DNA from: Anaerolineae bacterium
GTDB taxonomy: Bacteria; Chloroflexota; Anaerolineae; Anaerolineales; UBA11858
Direction of reading: 5' to 3'
Length of the DNA stretch: 8,062 bases
NCBI GenBank assembly: GCA_003694235.1
Contig: RFKO01000114.1
Location: forward strand, 1-8,062
Under the pieces are notes generated by a model. It was not told where the DNA came from. It did no database searches and saw nothing but the letters and a program-made list of their open reading frames with translations. Both the position numbers and the translations under genes were made by a program. This document shows, in pieces, positions 1-5,441 of this stretch. The first letter of the stretch is position 1, and each line of letters opens with the position of its first letter.

Positions 1-109
1 CGATCTCCGTCAAGGCGTGGGGGTATTCAGCCTGCAATGCGGCCAGGTCTTCTTTGGCCTGATCGCAGAGGTGACAATCCGGACGGGTATACAGCGTGAC
101 CTTAAGCAT
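1..109 (-). CDS. Glutaredoxin-like thiol protein (partial, C-terminus outside window)
   Basis: Only the first 36 codons lie in the window; the gene continues past position 1. The peptide begins MLKVTLYTRPDCHLCDQAKE, a beta strand followed by a CxxC redox site (Cys12, Cys15) and the start of a helix. The RPxCHLC pattern is typical of the short glutaredoxin-like family once called DUF836. No signal peptide is visible, so it should be cytoplasmic. The start codon overlaps the stop of the upstream TlpA-like gene by one base (TGATG), and a GGAGG ribosome site lies at 114-118, so translation is coupled. Last visible gene of a four-gene redox run. Its substrate is unknown. The family call is fairly firm; the rest of the protein cannot be seen. 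Confidence 0.8.
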   Translation of the reverse strand, partial: MLKVTLYTRPDCHLCDQAKEDLAALQAEYPHALTEI

Positions 110-675
110 CAGTCCTCCAATCCCAGTTCCGCAAGGTAATCATCCAGTTGCCCCTCGGTCAACAAGCCGATGTGGATTGCTCGAATCACGCCCTTTTCAT
201 CCACGAAGTACGAGGTCGGATATCCGCGAATGCGATACAACGATTGCACCCGCGCACCGGGATCGAGCAACACATCAAACGTCAAACCGAGTTCATCGAC
301 AAAAGCGCGCACATCTTCCTCCGGCTCGTCGAAGTTGATCGCCAGAACGCGCAGGCGACCATGGAACTTCTCGGCGCGCGATTGCAAAGCCGGCATCTCC
401 AGGCGACAGGGCGCGCACCAGGTAGCCCAGAAGTTCAAAACGGCGACCTGCCCGCGCACATCGGCCAGGCCAATTTCGCCTCCATCCAGGGAGGCAAGCG
501 TAAAGTCTGGAGCCGGTGAACCTACACTGAGATCAGCGCTGGCGGGCAGAGAGCGCCCGTCTGCTGCCGGCGTCTCCCGCGCCGCCTGCCAGGCAGAAAG
601 CACAATCACCCCTACGCCGGCCCCCAGAAGCAGCCCGGCCAACAACACCATCAGGGATTTCAGGCGGGCGCTCAT
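109..675 (-). CDS. TlpA/ResA-type membrane-anchored thiol-disulfide oxidoreductase
   Basis: A 188-residue protein of the TlpA/ResA/DsbE-like thioredoxin branch. An N-terminal hydrophobic segment (about residues 7-29) anchors it so that the thioredoxin domain (about 50-185) faces outside the cytoplasm. The active site is WCAPC (Cys87, Cys90), and the conserved cis-proline loop GYPTSYF sits at 152-158 (Pro153). Family members reduce protein disulfides for cytochrome c maturation or for copper-site assembly; in Bradyrhizobium TlpA reduces ScoI and the CuA cysteines of subunit II. The gene starts 5 bases after the ccdA stop, and CcdA is the usual electron donor for this type of protein. Given the Sco and CuA genes 3 kb away, CuA maturation is a plausible role, but cytochrome c maturation cannot be excluded. 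No strong ribosome site precedes the ATG, which suggests coupling to ccdA translation. Confidence 0.9.
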   Translation of the reverse strand: MSARLKSLMVLLAGLLLGAGVGVIVLSAWQAARETPAADGRSLPASADLSVGSPAPDFTLASLDGGEIGLADVRGQVAVLNFWATWCAPCRLEMPALQSRAEKFHGRLRVLAINFDEPEEDVRAFVDELGLTFDVLLDPGARVQSLYRIRGYPTSYFVDEKGVIRAIHIGLLTEGQLDDYLAELGLED

Positions 676-680
676 TGGAT

Positions 681-1406
681 TTACAACCCCAGATCAACGA
701 AAAAGCCGAAGCGGGCCAGCTGCTCAAACGTGCCCAGGAACAGCATCACGCCCACAACGATCAGGATGACTCCCATGACGATTTCGGCGTAGTACATCAC
801 TTTGCCATGACGCTGCAAAATGTTGGTCACCCATCCCATGCCGAGCGCGGCCAGCAAGAAGGGGATCGCCAGGCCGGCCGAATAGGCCGTCAGCAGCGAG
901 GCGCCCTGCGCCACCGACCCGCCGTTGAGCGAGAGCGTGAGAATCGCCCCTAACACCGGGCCGACACAAGGCGACCAGCCCGCCGAAAAGAACACACCCA
1001 TTAATGCGGATGACAGATAACCGCGCTGCCGATCCGGCTGCGATTGCGGGCGCAAATCATACTCCAGGAAGGGAATGCGCACCAGATGCGTCATGTGGAG
1101 GCCGAAAATCACCACCACAACGCCGCCAATCTTCGCCAGCCAGGTACGAATATCATAGAGCAATCCACCCAGCGCAGAGGTCGCCACGCCCAGTAACACA
1201 AACACCACGCTGAACCCCAGCACAAAGGCCACGCCATGCGAGAACGTGAGCCAGCGCTGGCGGGCGGTGTCGGGCTCAGCAAGCGCAACCGAGCGGCCGC
1301 CCAGGTAGCCGATGTACGCCGGCACCAGCGAAAACACACAGGGAGAGAGAAACGAGGCCAGACCGGCCAGGAACGCCAATCCTAAACCAATGTTCGAAAA
1401 ATCCAT
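681..1406 (-). CDS. ccdA: CcdA-type transmembrane thiol electron transporter
   Basis: A 241-residue membrane protein with about six hydrophobic segments, the size and layout of CcdA (the short DsbD-beta-like family). It carries electrons from cytoplasmic thioredoxin across the membrane to extracytoplasmic thioredoxin-like proteins. The two redox cysteines are visible in their family contexts: LSPCVFSLVPAY near the N-terminus (Cys23) and AGWSPCVGP in the middle (Cys147), each Pro-Cys at the start of a membrane helix. I chose the ATG at 1406 because AAGGAAAG at 1413-1420 fits as its ribosome site. A TTG at 1424 would add six residues and overlap the upstream gene, and has no better support. It lies between the L,D-transpeptidase and the TlpA-like gene, and the direct neighbour TlpA is its likely partner. 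Confidence 0.93.
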   Translation of the reverse strand: MDFSNIGLGLAFLAGLASFLSPCVFSLVPAYIGYLGGRSVALAEPDTARQRWLTFSHGVAFVLGFSVVFVLLGVATSALGGLLYDIRTWLAKIGGVVVVIFGLHMTHLVRIPFLEYDLRPQSQPDRQRGYLSSALMGVFFSAGWSPCVGPVLGAILTLSLNGGSVAQGASLLTAYSAGLAIPFLLAALGMGWVTNILQRHGKVMYYAEIVMGVILIVVGVMLFLGTFEQLARFGFFVDLGL

Positions 1407-1412
1407 GTCGTT

Positions 1413-1420
1413 CTTTCCTT
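1413..1420 (-). promoter_or_regulatory. Ribosome binding site for ccdA
   Basis: Minus-strand AAGGAAAG in the 14-base gap after the L,D-transpeptidase stop, six bases from the ATG at 1406. It decides the ccdA start in favour of this ATG over the upstream TTG at 1424. Confidence 0.65.
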
Positions 1421-2509
1421 TCAACCTTCATGTACGATGACCCGCGTCCCACCGCTACCAGAGATGGTCACATCGCCGGTGACAAATGGCACCTGCGGGT
1501 TCGTCCAGCGAAAGATCCATTTGGCATCTTCCGGGCTTACATTTACACAGCCGTGGGACATCGGCTCGCCGTAATTATTATGCCAATAAGTCGAGTGAAT
1601 AGCCACACCATCACCCTGGAACAAAGTCGTCCACGCCACCGCGGGGACATCCCAGCTTCCGGCTGCAGTGCTGCCCCCCATGTGCAGCGAAAACAGCTTG
1701 CGCCAGATCATAAAACCCGGCGAGACCACCGGCGTGGTGGGCGTGGCGTTCTCCCCCACGCCGGATGAAACCCGGCAAAAATACACCTCCGTATTCCCCT
1801 CGTAACACGAAAGCATCTGCTCATTCCAGCCAACGTTGACTTCAATCCGCTTGTCCTCTACCTCTGGGGAGATGGGGGCAACCTCGTCTTCGGTGATGGG
1901 ACGGAAAGCCTCCGCCCGACACCAGAAGATATCCCCCGGATTGCCATAACGCTCGTTGACGCGATACCATACCTGCCCCTGCTCATCGGTTTTCATCTGA
2001 TCAATCCAGACCACCTGACTGTAGTAAAAGCGGAAAGGCAGGCCATTTTCCTGACGATAGCGCCACCAGGCAGAACGCGGCGGCCCGTTCTCCAGAAGGG
2101 CATCCACGTAAGGAACAGTCACCTCAGCCCAAAGCCCCTGCTGATCGCCCATCTGCGGCAGGGCGGCCACAGGCGCATTTGGCCGGTTATCCACCGGTTG
2201 AAGATAGGCGCACCAGATGTATCCCTCCGGCGTCTCGACCCAGCGCTGATTGTTGCGATAAGGCCAGTAACCGGTAACCTCGCGCAGCCAGACCACCACG
2301 GTATCCTCGTACAGGGTGGCCAGGGTGGGGCTATCATAATCCGGACGCGCTTTGAGTTCCACCAATCCTTTCGCCACGCGTCCCAACCGTTCTGCTTCGG
2401 GGAACTCGGGTGCAGGCAAGACCTTCATCAAGGGATGAAGCATCCAGCCACCAGCCCCGGCAGCGGCCAGCTTCAAAAATTCTCTGCGAGAGATCAACTC
2501 ATGACCCAT
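1421..2509 (-). CDS. Tat-exported L,D-transpeptidase (YkuD fold) with SH3-like N-terminal region
   Basis: A 362-residue protein. Residues 1-25 form a twin-arginine signal (SRREFLKLAAAGAGG), so it should be exported folded by Tat. Residues about 42-105 look like a bacterial SH3 domain, a probable wall-binding module. Residues about 228-360 are the YkuD catalytic domain with the signature MSHGCVNV (His319, nucleophile Cys321) and an upstream His305 in the GVAIHSTYW segment. The family makes 3-3 peptidoglycan crosslinks or attaches proteins to peptidoglycan through a cysteine acyl-enzyme. A ribosome site AGGAAGG at 2519-2525 supports the ATG. It heads the redox run, and the following ccdA and TlpA-like genes could keep Cys321 reduced. 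Four further cysteines (100, 197, 235, 245) leave room for structural disulfides. The domain call is firm; the exact crosslink is unknown. Confidence 0.9.
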   Translation of the reverse strand: MGHELISRREFLKLAAAGAGGWMLHPLMKVLPAPEFPEAERLGRVAKGLVELKARPDYDSPTLATLYEDTVVVWLREVTGYWPYRNNQRWVETPEGYIWCAYLQPVDNRPNAPVAALPQMGDQQGLWAEVTVPYVDALLENGPPRSAWWRYRQENGLPFRFYYSQVVWIDQMKTDEQGQVWYRVNERYGNPGDIFWCRAEAFRPITEDEVAPISPEVEDKRIEVNVGWNEQMLSCYEGNTEVYFCRVSSGVGENATPTTPVVSPGFMIWRKLFSLHMGGSTAAGSWDVPAVAWTTLFQGDGVAIHSTYWHNNYGEPMSHGCVNVSPEDAKWIFRWTNPQVPFVTGDVTISGSGGTRVIVHEG

Positions 2510-2665
2510 AAAATGCGACCTTCCTCTCTGATGCTGCTCAGATTACCATCCTTACCTTAGACAGAGATAAGTATCTAACTTCGGCCAGATGCTTCGGTCT
2601 TCGCCTCACGGCGTTCTTATCTATGCTGAACCCCTGGCCAAGTCTTTGACTTGCGAGTAAACCCA

Positions 2666-2681
2666 CCCCGAAAAAACGGGG
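2666..2681. repeat. Short GC hairpin with A6 loop
   Basis: CCCCG, a six-A loop, then CGGGG. It is terminator-like in shape but lies between divergent genes, where no transcript is expected to end, and no T run follows. It may be part of an intergenic repeat together with the larger palindrome 28 bases downstream. Confidence 0.5.
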
Positions 2682-2709
2682 CTAAAACCGTAAGAAACTT
2701 TGGCTGGGG

Positions 2710-2744
2710 GGGTAGTGCGAAGGGCATTGCCCTTCGCACTACCC
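2710..2744. repeat. Perfect 35-base palindrome
   Basis: Two perfect 17-base arms (left arm GGGTAGTGCGAAGGGCA) around a single central T. As RNA or single-stranded DNA it would form a long stable hairpin. It ends five bases before the expected -35 region of the response-regulator promoter. Its perfection and its place between divergent genes suggest a dispersed REP/MITE-like element rather than a terminator. Copy number elsewhere cannot be seen from this window. Confidence 0.75.
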
Positions 2745-2772
2745 GGGGCGCACTGCCACCGTCACAACGTAG

Positions 2773-2778
2773 TATAAT
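2773..2778 (+). promoter_or_regulatory. Putative -10 box of the response-regulator promoter
   Basis: An exact TATAAT 51 bases before the ATG at 2830. No convincing -35 hexamer lies 16-18 bases upstream (GCACTG at the 17-base spacing), which would fit an activator-dependent promoter. Transcription would begin near 2785, giving a leader of about 45 bases. Confidence 0.5.
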
Positions 2779-2785
2779 CAGGACA

Positions 2786-2811
2786 AACGGTAACACGATT
2801 TTATCACCGTT
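2786..2811. promoter_or_regulatory. Dyad AACGGT-N14-ACCGTT in the response-regulator leader
   Basis: Perfect six-base arms at 2786-2791 and 2806-2811, starting eight bases downstream of the TATAAT box. The position suits an operator or a leader stem-loop. The regulator that would bind is unknown; autoregulation is possible. Confidence 0.35.
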
Positions 2812-2829
2812 CGCTATCGTAGACGCGCC

Positions 2830-3498
2830 ATGATTACCGTGCTGTTGGTTGACAACCACCCTCTCTTCCGCGACGGCGTTGCCCGGTTGCTGAGCGACGC
2901 TCCCGGCATTGCCCTCAGCGGCGCCACCGGAAACGCGGCCGACGCCCTCGAACTGGCGCGACGGCACAAACCCGACATCCTCATCCTGGACGTCTATCTT
3001 CCGGGCATCAGCGGCATTGAATTGGGGCGAAAAATTCGCGACTTCAACAAAGAAACCCAATGCCTTTTCCTGACAGACTCGGACAACCCGGCCGATCTCT
3101 TTGCCGCCTTGCGTTGTGGCGGGCGCGGTTATCTGCTCAAAGATACAACCAGCCAGACATTAATCGAGGCAATCCATCAGATGCACAGCGGGGGGGTGGT
3201 CATCCACCCCAAAATGGCCGCCGTGCTGGTGGATGAATTCAACCTGCTGACAAAGTACGCCCAGCAACGCCGCGCCGCCAAAAACCAGGCAGAGGACAGT
3301 TCCCTGACCGAGCGCGAGATCGAGGTGCTCCGCCTGGTCGCCCGCGGCCTGAGCAACCGCGAGATCGGCGAAAAACTGGACATCTCGCCTCACACCGTCA
3401 AAACACATCTCAGCCACCTGATGGAAAAACTGCAGATTAACAGCCGGGTGGAAGCCACCGCGTGGGCCATCCGCCACGGCCTCCTGAAAGAGGATTGA
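2830..3498 (+). CDS. NarL/LuxR-family response regulator (orphan)
   Basis: A 222-residue two-domain transcription factor. The receiver domain (1-118) has Asp54 in LILDVYLP as the phosphoacceptor, Thr82 in the LTD motif and Lys104 in LLKD. The acidic pair near the N-terminus reads Asp8-Asn9, so one of the two usual acidic residues is Asn. A linker of about 35 residues, rich in Gln, Arg and Ala, leads to a LuxR-type helix-turn-helix at 157-218 (LTEREIEVLRLVARGLSNREI, then SPHTVKTHLSHLMEKL). No histidine kinase gene is in the window, so its partner and signal are unknown. It sits between the thiol-redox run and the oxidase operon and may control either. No Shine-Dalgarno sequence precedes the ATG, so the start is chosen from the domain boundary, which is complete. 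Confidence 0.92.
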   Translation: MITVLLVDNHPLFRDGVARLLSDAPGIALSGATGNAADALELARRHKPDILILDVYLPGISGIELGRKIRDFNKETQCLFLTDSDNPADLFAALRCGGRGYLLKDTTSQTLIEAIHQMHSGGVVIHPKMAAVLVDEFNLLTKYAQQRRAAKNQAEDSSLTEREIEVLRLVARGLSNREIGEKLDISPHTVKTHLSHLMEKLQINSRVEATAWAIRHGLLKED

Positions 3499-3499
3499 C

Positions 3500-3540
3500 A
3501 TCCCCCAAATGGGGGATACCTCTCTTCCCAAAATCCCCCA
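3500..3540 (+). terminator. Alternative hairpins after the response regulator
   Basis: ATCCCCCA occurs at 3500-3507 and again at 3533-3540, with its complement TGGGGGAT between them at 3510-3517. The middle element can pair with either flank but not both: a tight hairpin with a 2-base loop directly after the stop codon, or one with a 15-base loop. No T run follows, so this is not a classic intrinsic terminator; it may end or attenuate transcription or protect the 3' end. Confidence 0.4.
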
Positions 3541-3575
3541 TTCGGGCCACGACAAGGGATTAACTTTCCATTAAA

Positions 3576-3595
3576 CTTGTGCACGAACGCACAAG
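3576..3595. promoter_or_regulatory. CRP/FNR-type palindrome upstream of the Sco-oxidase operon
   Basis: CTTGTGC and GCACAAG are perfect seven-base inverted arms around ACGAAC. The core TGTG-N8-CACA has the same half-site spacing as a CRP site (TGTGA-N6-TCACA). The centre lies about 41 bases before the ATG at 3627. It is the only clear palindrome between the hairpins and the first Sco gene. Which protein binds is an inference from geometry only. Confidence 0.45.
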
Positions 3596-3626
3596 AGACA
3601 ACCCAAACCAGCACAATTGGCCGGCA

Positions 3627-4304
3627 ATGCGCAAAAAATTGTTTCTTTACGGGTTATACGGCCTGGCCGGATTGCTAATCACCGCCGCCCTGGCTTTCAA
3701 AATTTTTCAACCGGTGCAGGTTGTCCCCCGCATTCGCCTGTCTCCCGGCTTTATCCTGATCGACCAGAATGGCAGATCACTAACGAACGAAGACCTGCGC
3801 GGCAAATTCGTACTTTACAATTTCACATACACCCGTTGTCCAGACCCTTGCGCCGGCATGAACGCAACCATCCAGGAGATCCAGCGCCGTCTGGGCGAAG
3901 CCAACCTGGGCGATATCGAAATGGTGTTTGTAACCATATCCTTCGACCCGGACTACGACACGCCGGAACGCCTGGCCGCCTACGCGCAAAGCCTGAACGC
4001 CGACCCGCAGCAATGGATATTCGCCACGACGCAGGACAAAGCCCTCCTCAAGACCATCATCGGCGCCGGCTTTGAAGCCTACTACGAGCCAGACGGCGAG
4101 GGCGGCTTCCGCTTCGACCCCAAATTTGTGCTGGTGGACGGATGGGGCGTGATCCGCGGCGAATATCGCTACCAGACGCAGGTGCCGGATACTGAGCGCA
4201 TTTTGCGGCACATCCGCGTGCTGGCCGAAGAGGTGCACAACAGCAAAGGCGCTGCCAGCCTGGCATACGAAGCGGCGCACTACTTCCTGTGTTACACCCC
4301 CTGA
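3627..4304 (+). CDS. Sco-like protein A: CxxxC present, copper-ligand His missing
   Basis: A 225-residue Sco1/SenC-family protein. An N-terminal membrane anchor (about residues 5-26) precedes an extracytoplasmic thioredoxin-fold domain with CPDPC (Cys71, Cys75). Sco proteins bind copper through these two cysteines and a distant His, normally eight residues before a conserved Asp. Here that Asp is Asp171 (FVLVDGWG) and the residue eight before it is Phe163, with no His nearby. This suggests a thiol reductase rather than a copper carrier. I chose the ATG at 3627 because it puts the anchor at the N-terminus; a GTG at 3579 would add 16 polar residues and falls inside the palindrome at 3576-3595. 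Neither has a good ribosome site. First gene of the probable oxidase operon, 14 bases before Sco B. An unusual tail follows the fold (about 205-225). Confidence 0.85.
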   Translation: MRKKLFLYGLYGLAGLLITAALAFKIFQPVQVVPRIRLSPGFILIDQNGRSLTNEDLRGKFVLYNFTYTRCPDPCAGMNATIQEIQRRLGEANLGDIEMVFVTISFDPDYDTPERLAAYAQSLNADPQQWIFATTQDKALLKTIIGAGFEAYYEPDGEGGFRFDPKFVLVDGWGVIRGEYRYQTQVPDTERILRHIRVLAEEVHNSKGAASLAYEAAHYFLCYTP

Positions 4305-4308
4305 GGAG
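4303..4308 (+). promoter_or_regulatory. Ribosome binding site for Sco B
   Basis: GAGGAG overlapping the stop codon of Sco A, ten bases before the ATG at 4319. It supports this start over an in-frame upstream codon at 4289 within Sco A. Confidence 0.7.
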
Positions 4309-4318
4309 AATACCACCG

Positions 4319-4915
4319 ATGAAACGCTCGCTTCCCTTCTTTCTGATCGGTCTGCTTGCCGGCCTGGTGCTCATACTGGCGTTACTCTTCCCTCGTCTGA
4401 AGCCGCACACCTTTGCGGGCACGGTACTCCAATCGCCCGAAGCGGCGCCGGATTTCACGCTGCAATCCGCTCAGGGGACGGTCAGCCTGCACGATTTCCG
4501 CGGCAAGGTGGTTTTGCTTTATTTTGGTTACACCTTTTGTCCGGACGTATGTCCCACAACGCTGGCAGAGCTGAAAACTGCCCTGGACGTACTGGGCAGA
4601 CAGGCAGATTCCGTCCAGGTCATCATGATCTCGGTTGACCCGGAGCGCGATACGCCCGAAGTGCTGCAACGATATATGGAGCACTTCCACCCTGACTTCA
4701 TCGGGGTAACCGGCGAACTGGATAAAATCAAAGAAATCGCCACGCTGTACGGCGTATATTTTGAAAAAGCCGAAGGCGATTCCGAGAAGGATTATCTGGT
4801 CAATCATACAGCCACGGTCATGGCGATAGACCCCGAGGGATATCTCAAATTGATTTTCCCCTACGGCACTTCAGGAGAAGCCATCGCCGCGGATGTAGCC
4901 TACATGTTGCGCTGA
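4319..4915 (+). CDS. sco: Sco1/SenC-family copper chaperone or thiol reductase (Sco B, complete site)
   Basis: A 198-residue canonical Sco protein. It has a membrane anchor (about residues 5-24), then a thioredoxin-fold domain (about 40-198) with FTLQSAQG, the redox and copper motif TFCPDVCP (Cys74, Cys78), ISVDPERDTPE (104-114) and the ligand His163 in VNHTATVMAID. All three copper ligands are therefore present. The family matures the CuA centre of oxidase subunit II, either by delivering copper or by reducing its cysteines. For the Thermus ba3 oxidase, Sco1 acts as the reductase while a PCuAC protein delivers copper; I see no PCuAC gene here. Its stop codon overlaps the next start by one base (TGATG). 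This is the member of the trio most likely to act directly on the CuA subunit encoded 650 bases downstream. Confidence 0.95.
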   Translation: MKRSLPFFLIGLLAGLVLILALLFPRLKPHTFAGTVLQSPEAAPDFTLQSAQGTVSLHDFRGKVVLLYFGYTFCPDVCPTTLAELKTALDVLGRQADSVQVIMISVDPERDTPEVLQRYMEHFHPDFIGVTGELDKIKEIATLYGVYFEKAEGDSEKDYLVNHTATVMAIDPEGYLKLIFPYGTSGEAIAADVAYMLR

Positions 4916-5421
4916 TGCGCACCCTGTACCTTAACTTCGCGCTGGGTTTCCTGTCCGGCATCACGCTCATCATCGGGCCGTACTTTTTAGCCCAACGGTT
5001 GGCGCAACCGCTGCGGCCGGCTGTGGATTTCTACTTCCCCGGAAGCGATGGGGAGCATCACTCGCTGAGCGAGCACCGCGGTGAACTCGTGCTGCTCGTG
5101 TTCGAGAATCCACAGACCGCGCACGCGGAAGAACGCCGACAGGCCATCCTACAAGTGGCCGCTCATCTGAAAGACCACCAAGTGCCAGCACAGATCTACC
5201 TGCTGGGCGACCGCCTGGAAGGCATCACGACGCTCCTGCCTGACCAAAACAGCCTGCTCGATCTGGCCCGCAGCTATGAGGCAGCCCAGGGGAACAGCGT
5301 ATTACCTTGTCTCATTATGATCACTCCATCGGGGTACTGGCAGACCACCTTCTGGCCTCCCTACCACCCCACCAAAATTCTGCTAGCGATTCACATCCTG
5401 GTAAGCCCTATCGGCCAATAG
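4915..5421 (+). CDS. Degenerate Sco-like protein C, active-site cysteines lost
   Basis: A 168-residue membrane-anchored protein (anchor about residues 7-27). Its domain aligns by eye with Sco B: DFYFPGSDG with DFTLQSAQG, RGELVLLVF with RGKVVLLYF, and MITPSGYW with MAIDPEGY. At the positions of the two Sco cysteines it has Thr68 and Glu72 (ENPQTAHAE), and at the His position Val. The only cysteine is Cys132, just before the last strand. It can therefore neither bind copper as Sco does nor cycle a CxxxC disulfide. It overlaps Sco B by one base and ends 20 bases before the subunit IIa start, so it is translated with them. The reading frame is intact, which argues for a retained role, perhaps as a partner of Sco A or B or a scaffold for the CuA subunit. 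Function unknown; homology to Sco is my reading of the alignment. Confidence 0.8.
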   Translation: MRTLYLNFALGFLSGITLIIGPYFLAQRLAQPLRPAVDFYFPGSDGEHHSLSEHRGELVLLVFENPQTAHAEERRQAILQVAAHLKDHQVPAQIYLLGDRLEGITTLLPDQNSLLDLARSYEAAQGNSVLPCLIMITPSGYWQTTFWPPYHPTKILLAIHILVSPIGQ

Positions 5422-5427
5422 TGAATG

Positions 5428-5435
5428 AAGGAGGT
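5428..5435 (+). promoter_or_regulatory. Ribosome binding site for cbaD
   Basis: AAGGAGGT, a perfect Shine-Dalgarno sequence six bases before the ATG at 5442. It shows that the tiny subunit IIa frame is really translated. Confidence 0.85.
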
Positions 5436-5441
5436 GCTTTT

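Larger units (their letters stand above)
2510..2829. other. Divergent intergenic region, no credible gene
   Basis: The 320 bases between the start of the transpeptidase gene (minus) and the start of the response regulator (plus) must hold both promoters. I see a short dyad with arms AGATA/TATCT at 2565-2576, and its AGATAAG recurs inverted as CTTATCT at 2616-2622. There is a small CAAGTC-TTT-GACTTG palindrome at 2639-2653, a CCCCG-A6-CGGGG hairpin at 2666-2681, a perfect 35-base palindrome at 2710-2744, and a TATAAT box at 2773-2778 followed by a dyad. Short open frames here have no ribosome site and no recognisable protein. A minus-strand promoter for the transpeptidase is not clear to me. 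Confidence 0.7.

Noticed and set aside
1407..1424. TTG at 1424 as the ccdA start
   Set aside because: It would overlap the transpeptidase stop and leave the AAGGAAAG ribosome site inside the gene; the ATG at 1406 fits better.
2651..2833. A 60-codon plus-strand frame before the response regulator
   Set aside because: It crosses the hairpin, palindrome and promoter region, lacks a ribosome site and has no protein-like pattern.
2617..3060. A 147-codon open frame on the minus strand across the intergenic region and the regulator start
   Set aside because: It lies antisense to the clear receiver domain, crosses the 35-base palindrome, and has no ribosome site or recognisable domain.
3495..3500. 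Exact TTGACA as a -35 box for the Sco operon
   Set aside because: It overlaps the stop codon of the response regulator, and no -10-like hexamer lies 16-18 bases downstream (the best is TACCTC).
3579..3626. GTG at 3579 as the Sco A start
   Set aside because: It adds 16 polar residues before the membrane anchor, has no ribosome site at proper distance, and falls inside the CRP/FNR-type palindrome. It is not fully excluded.
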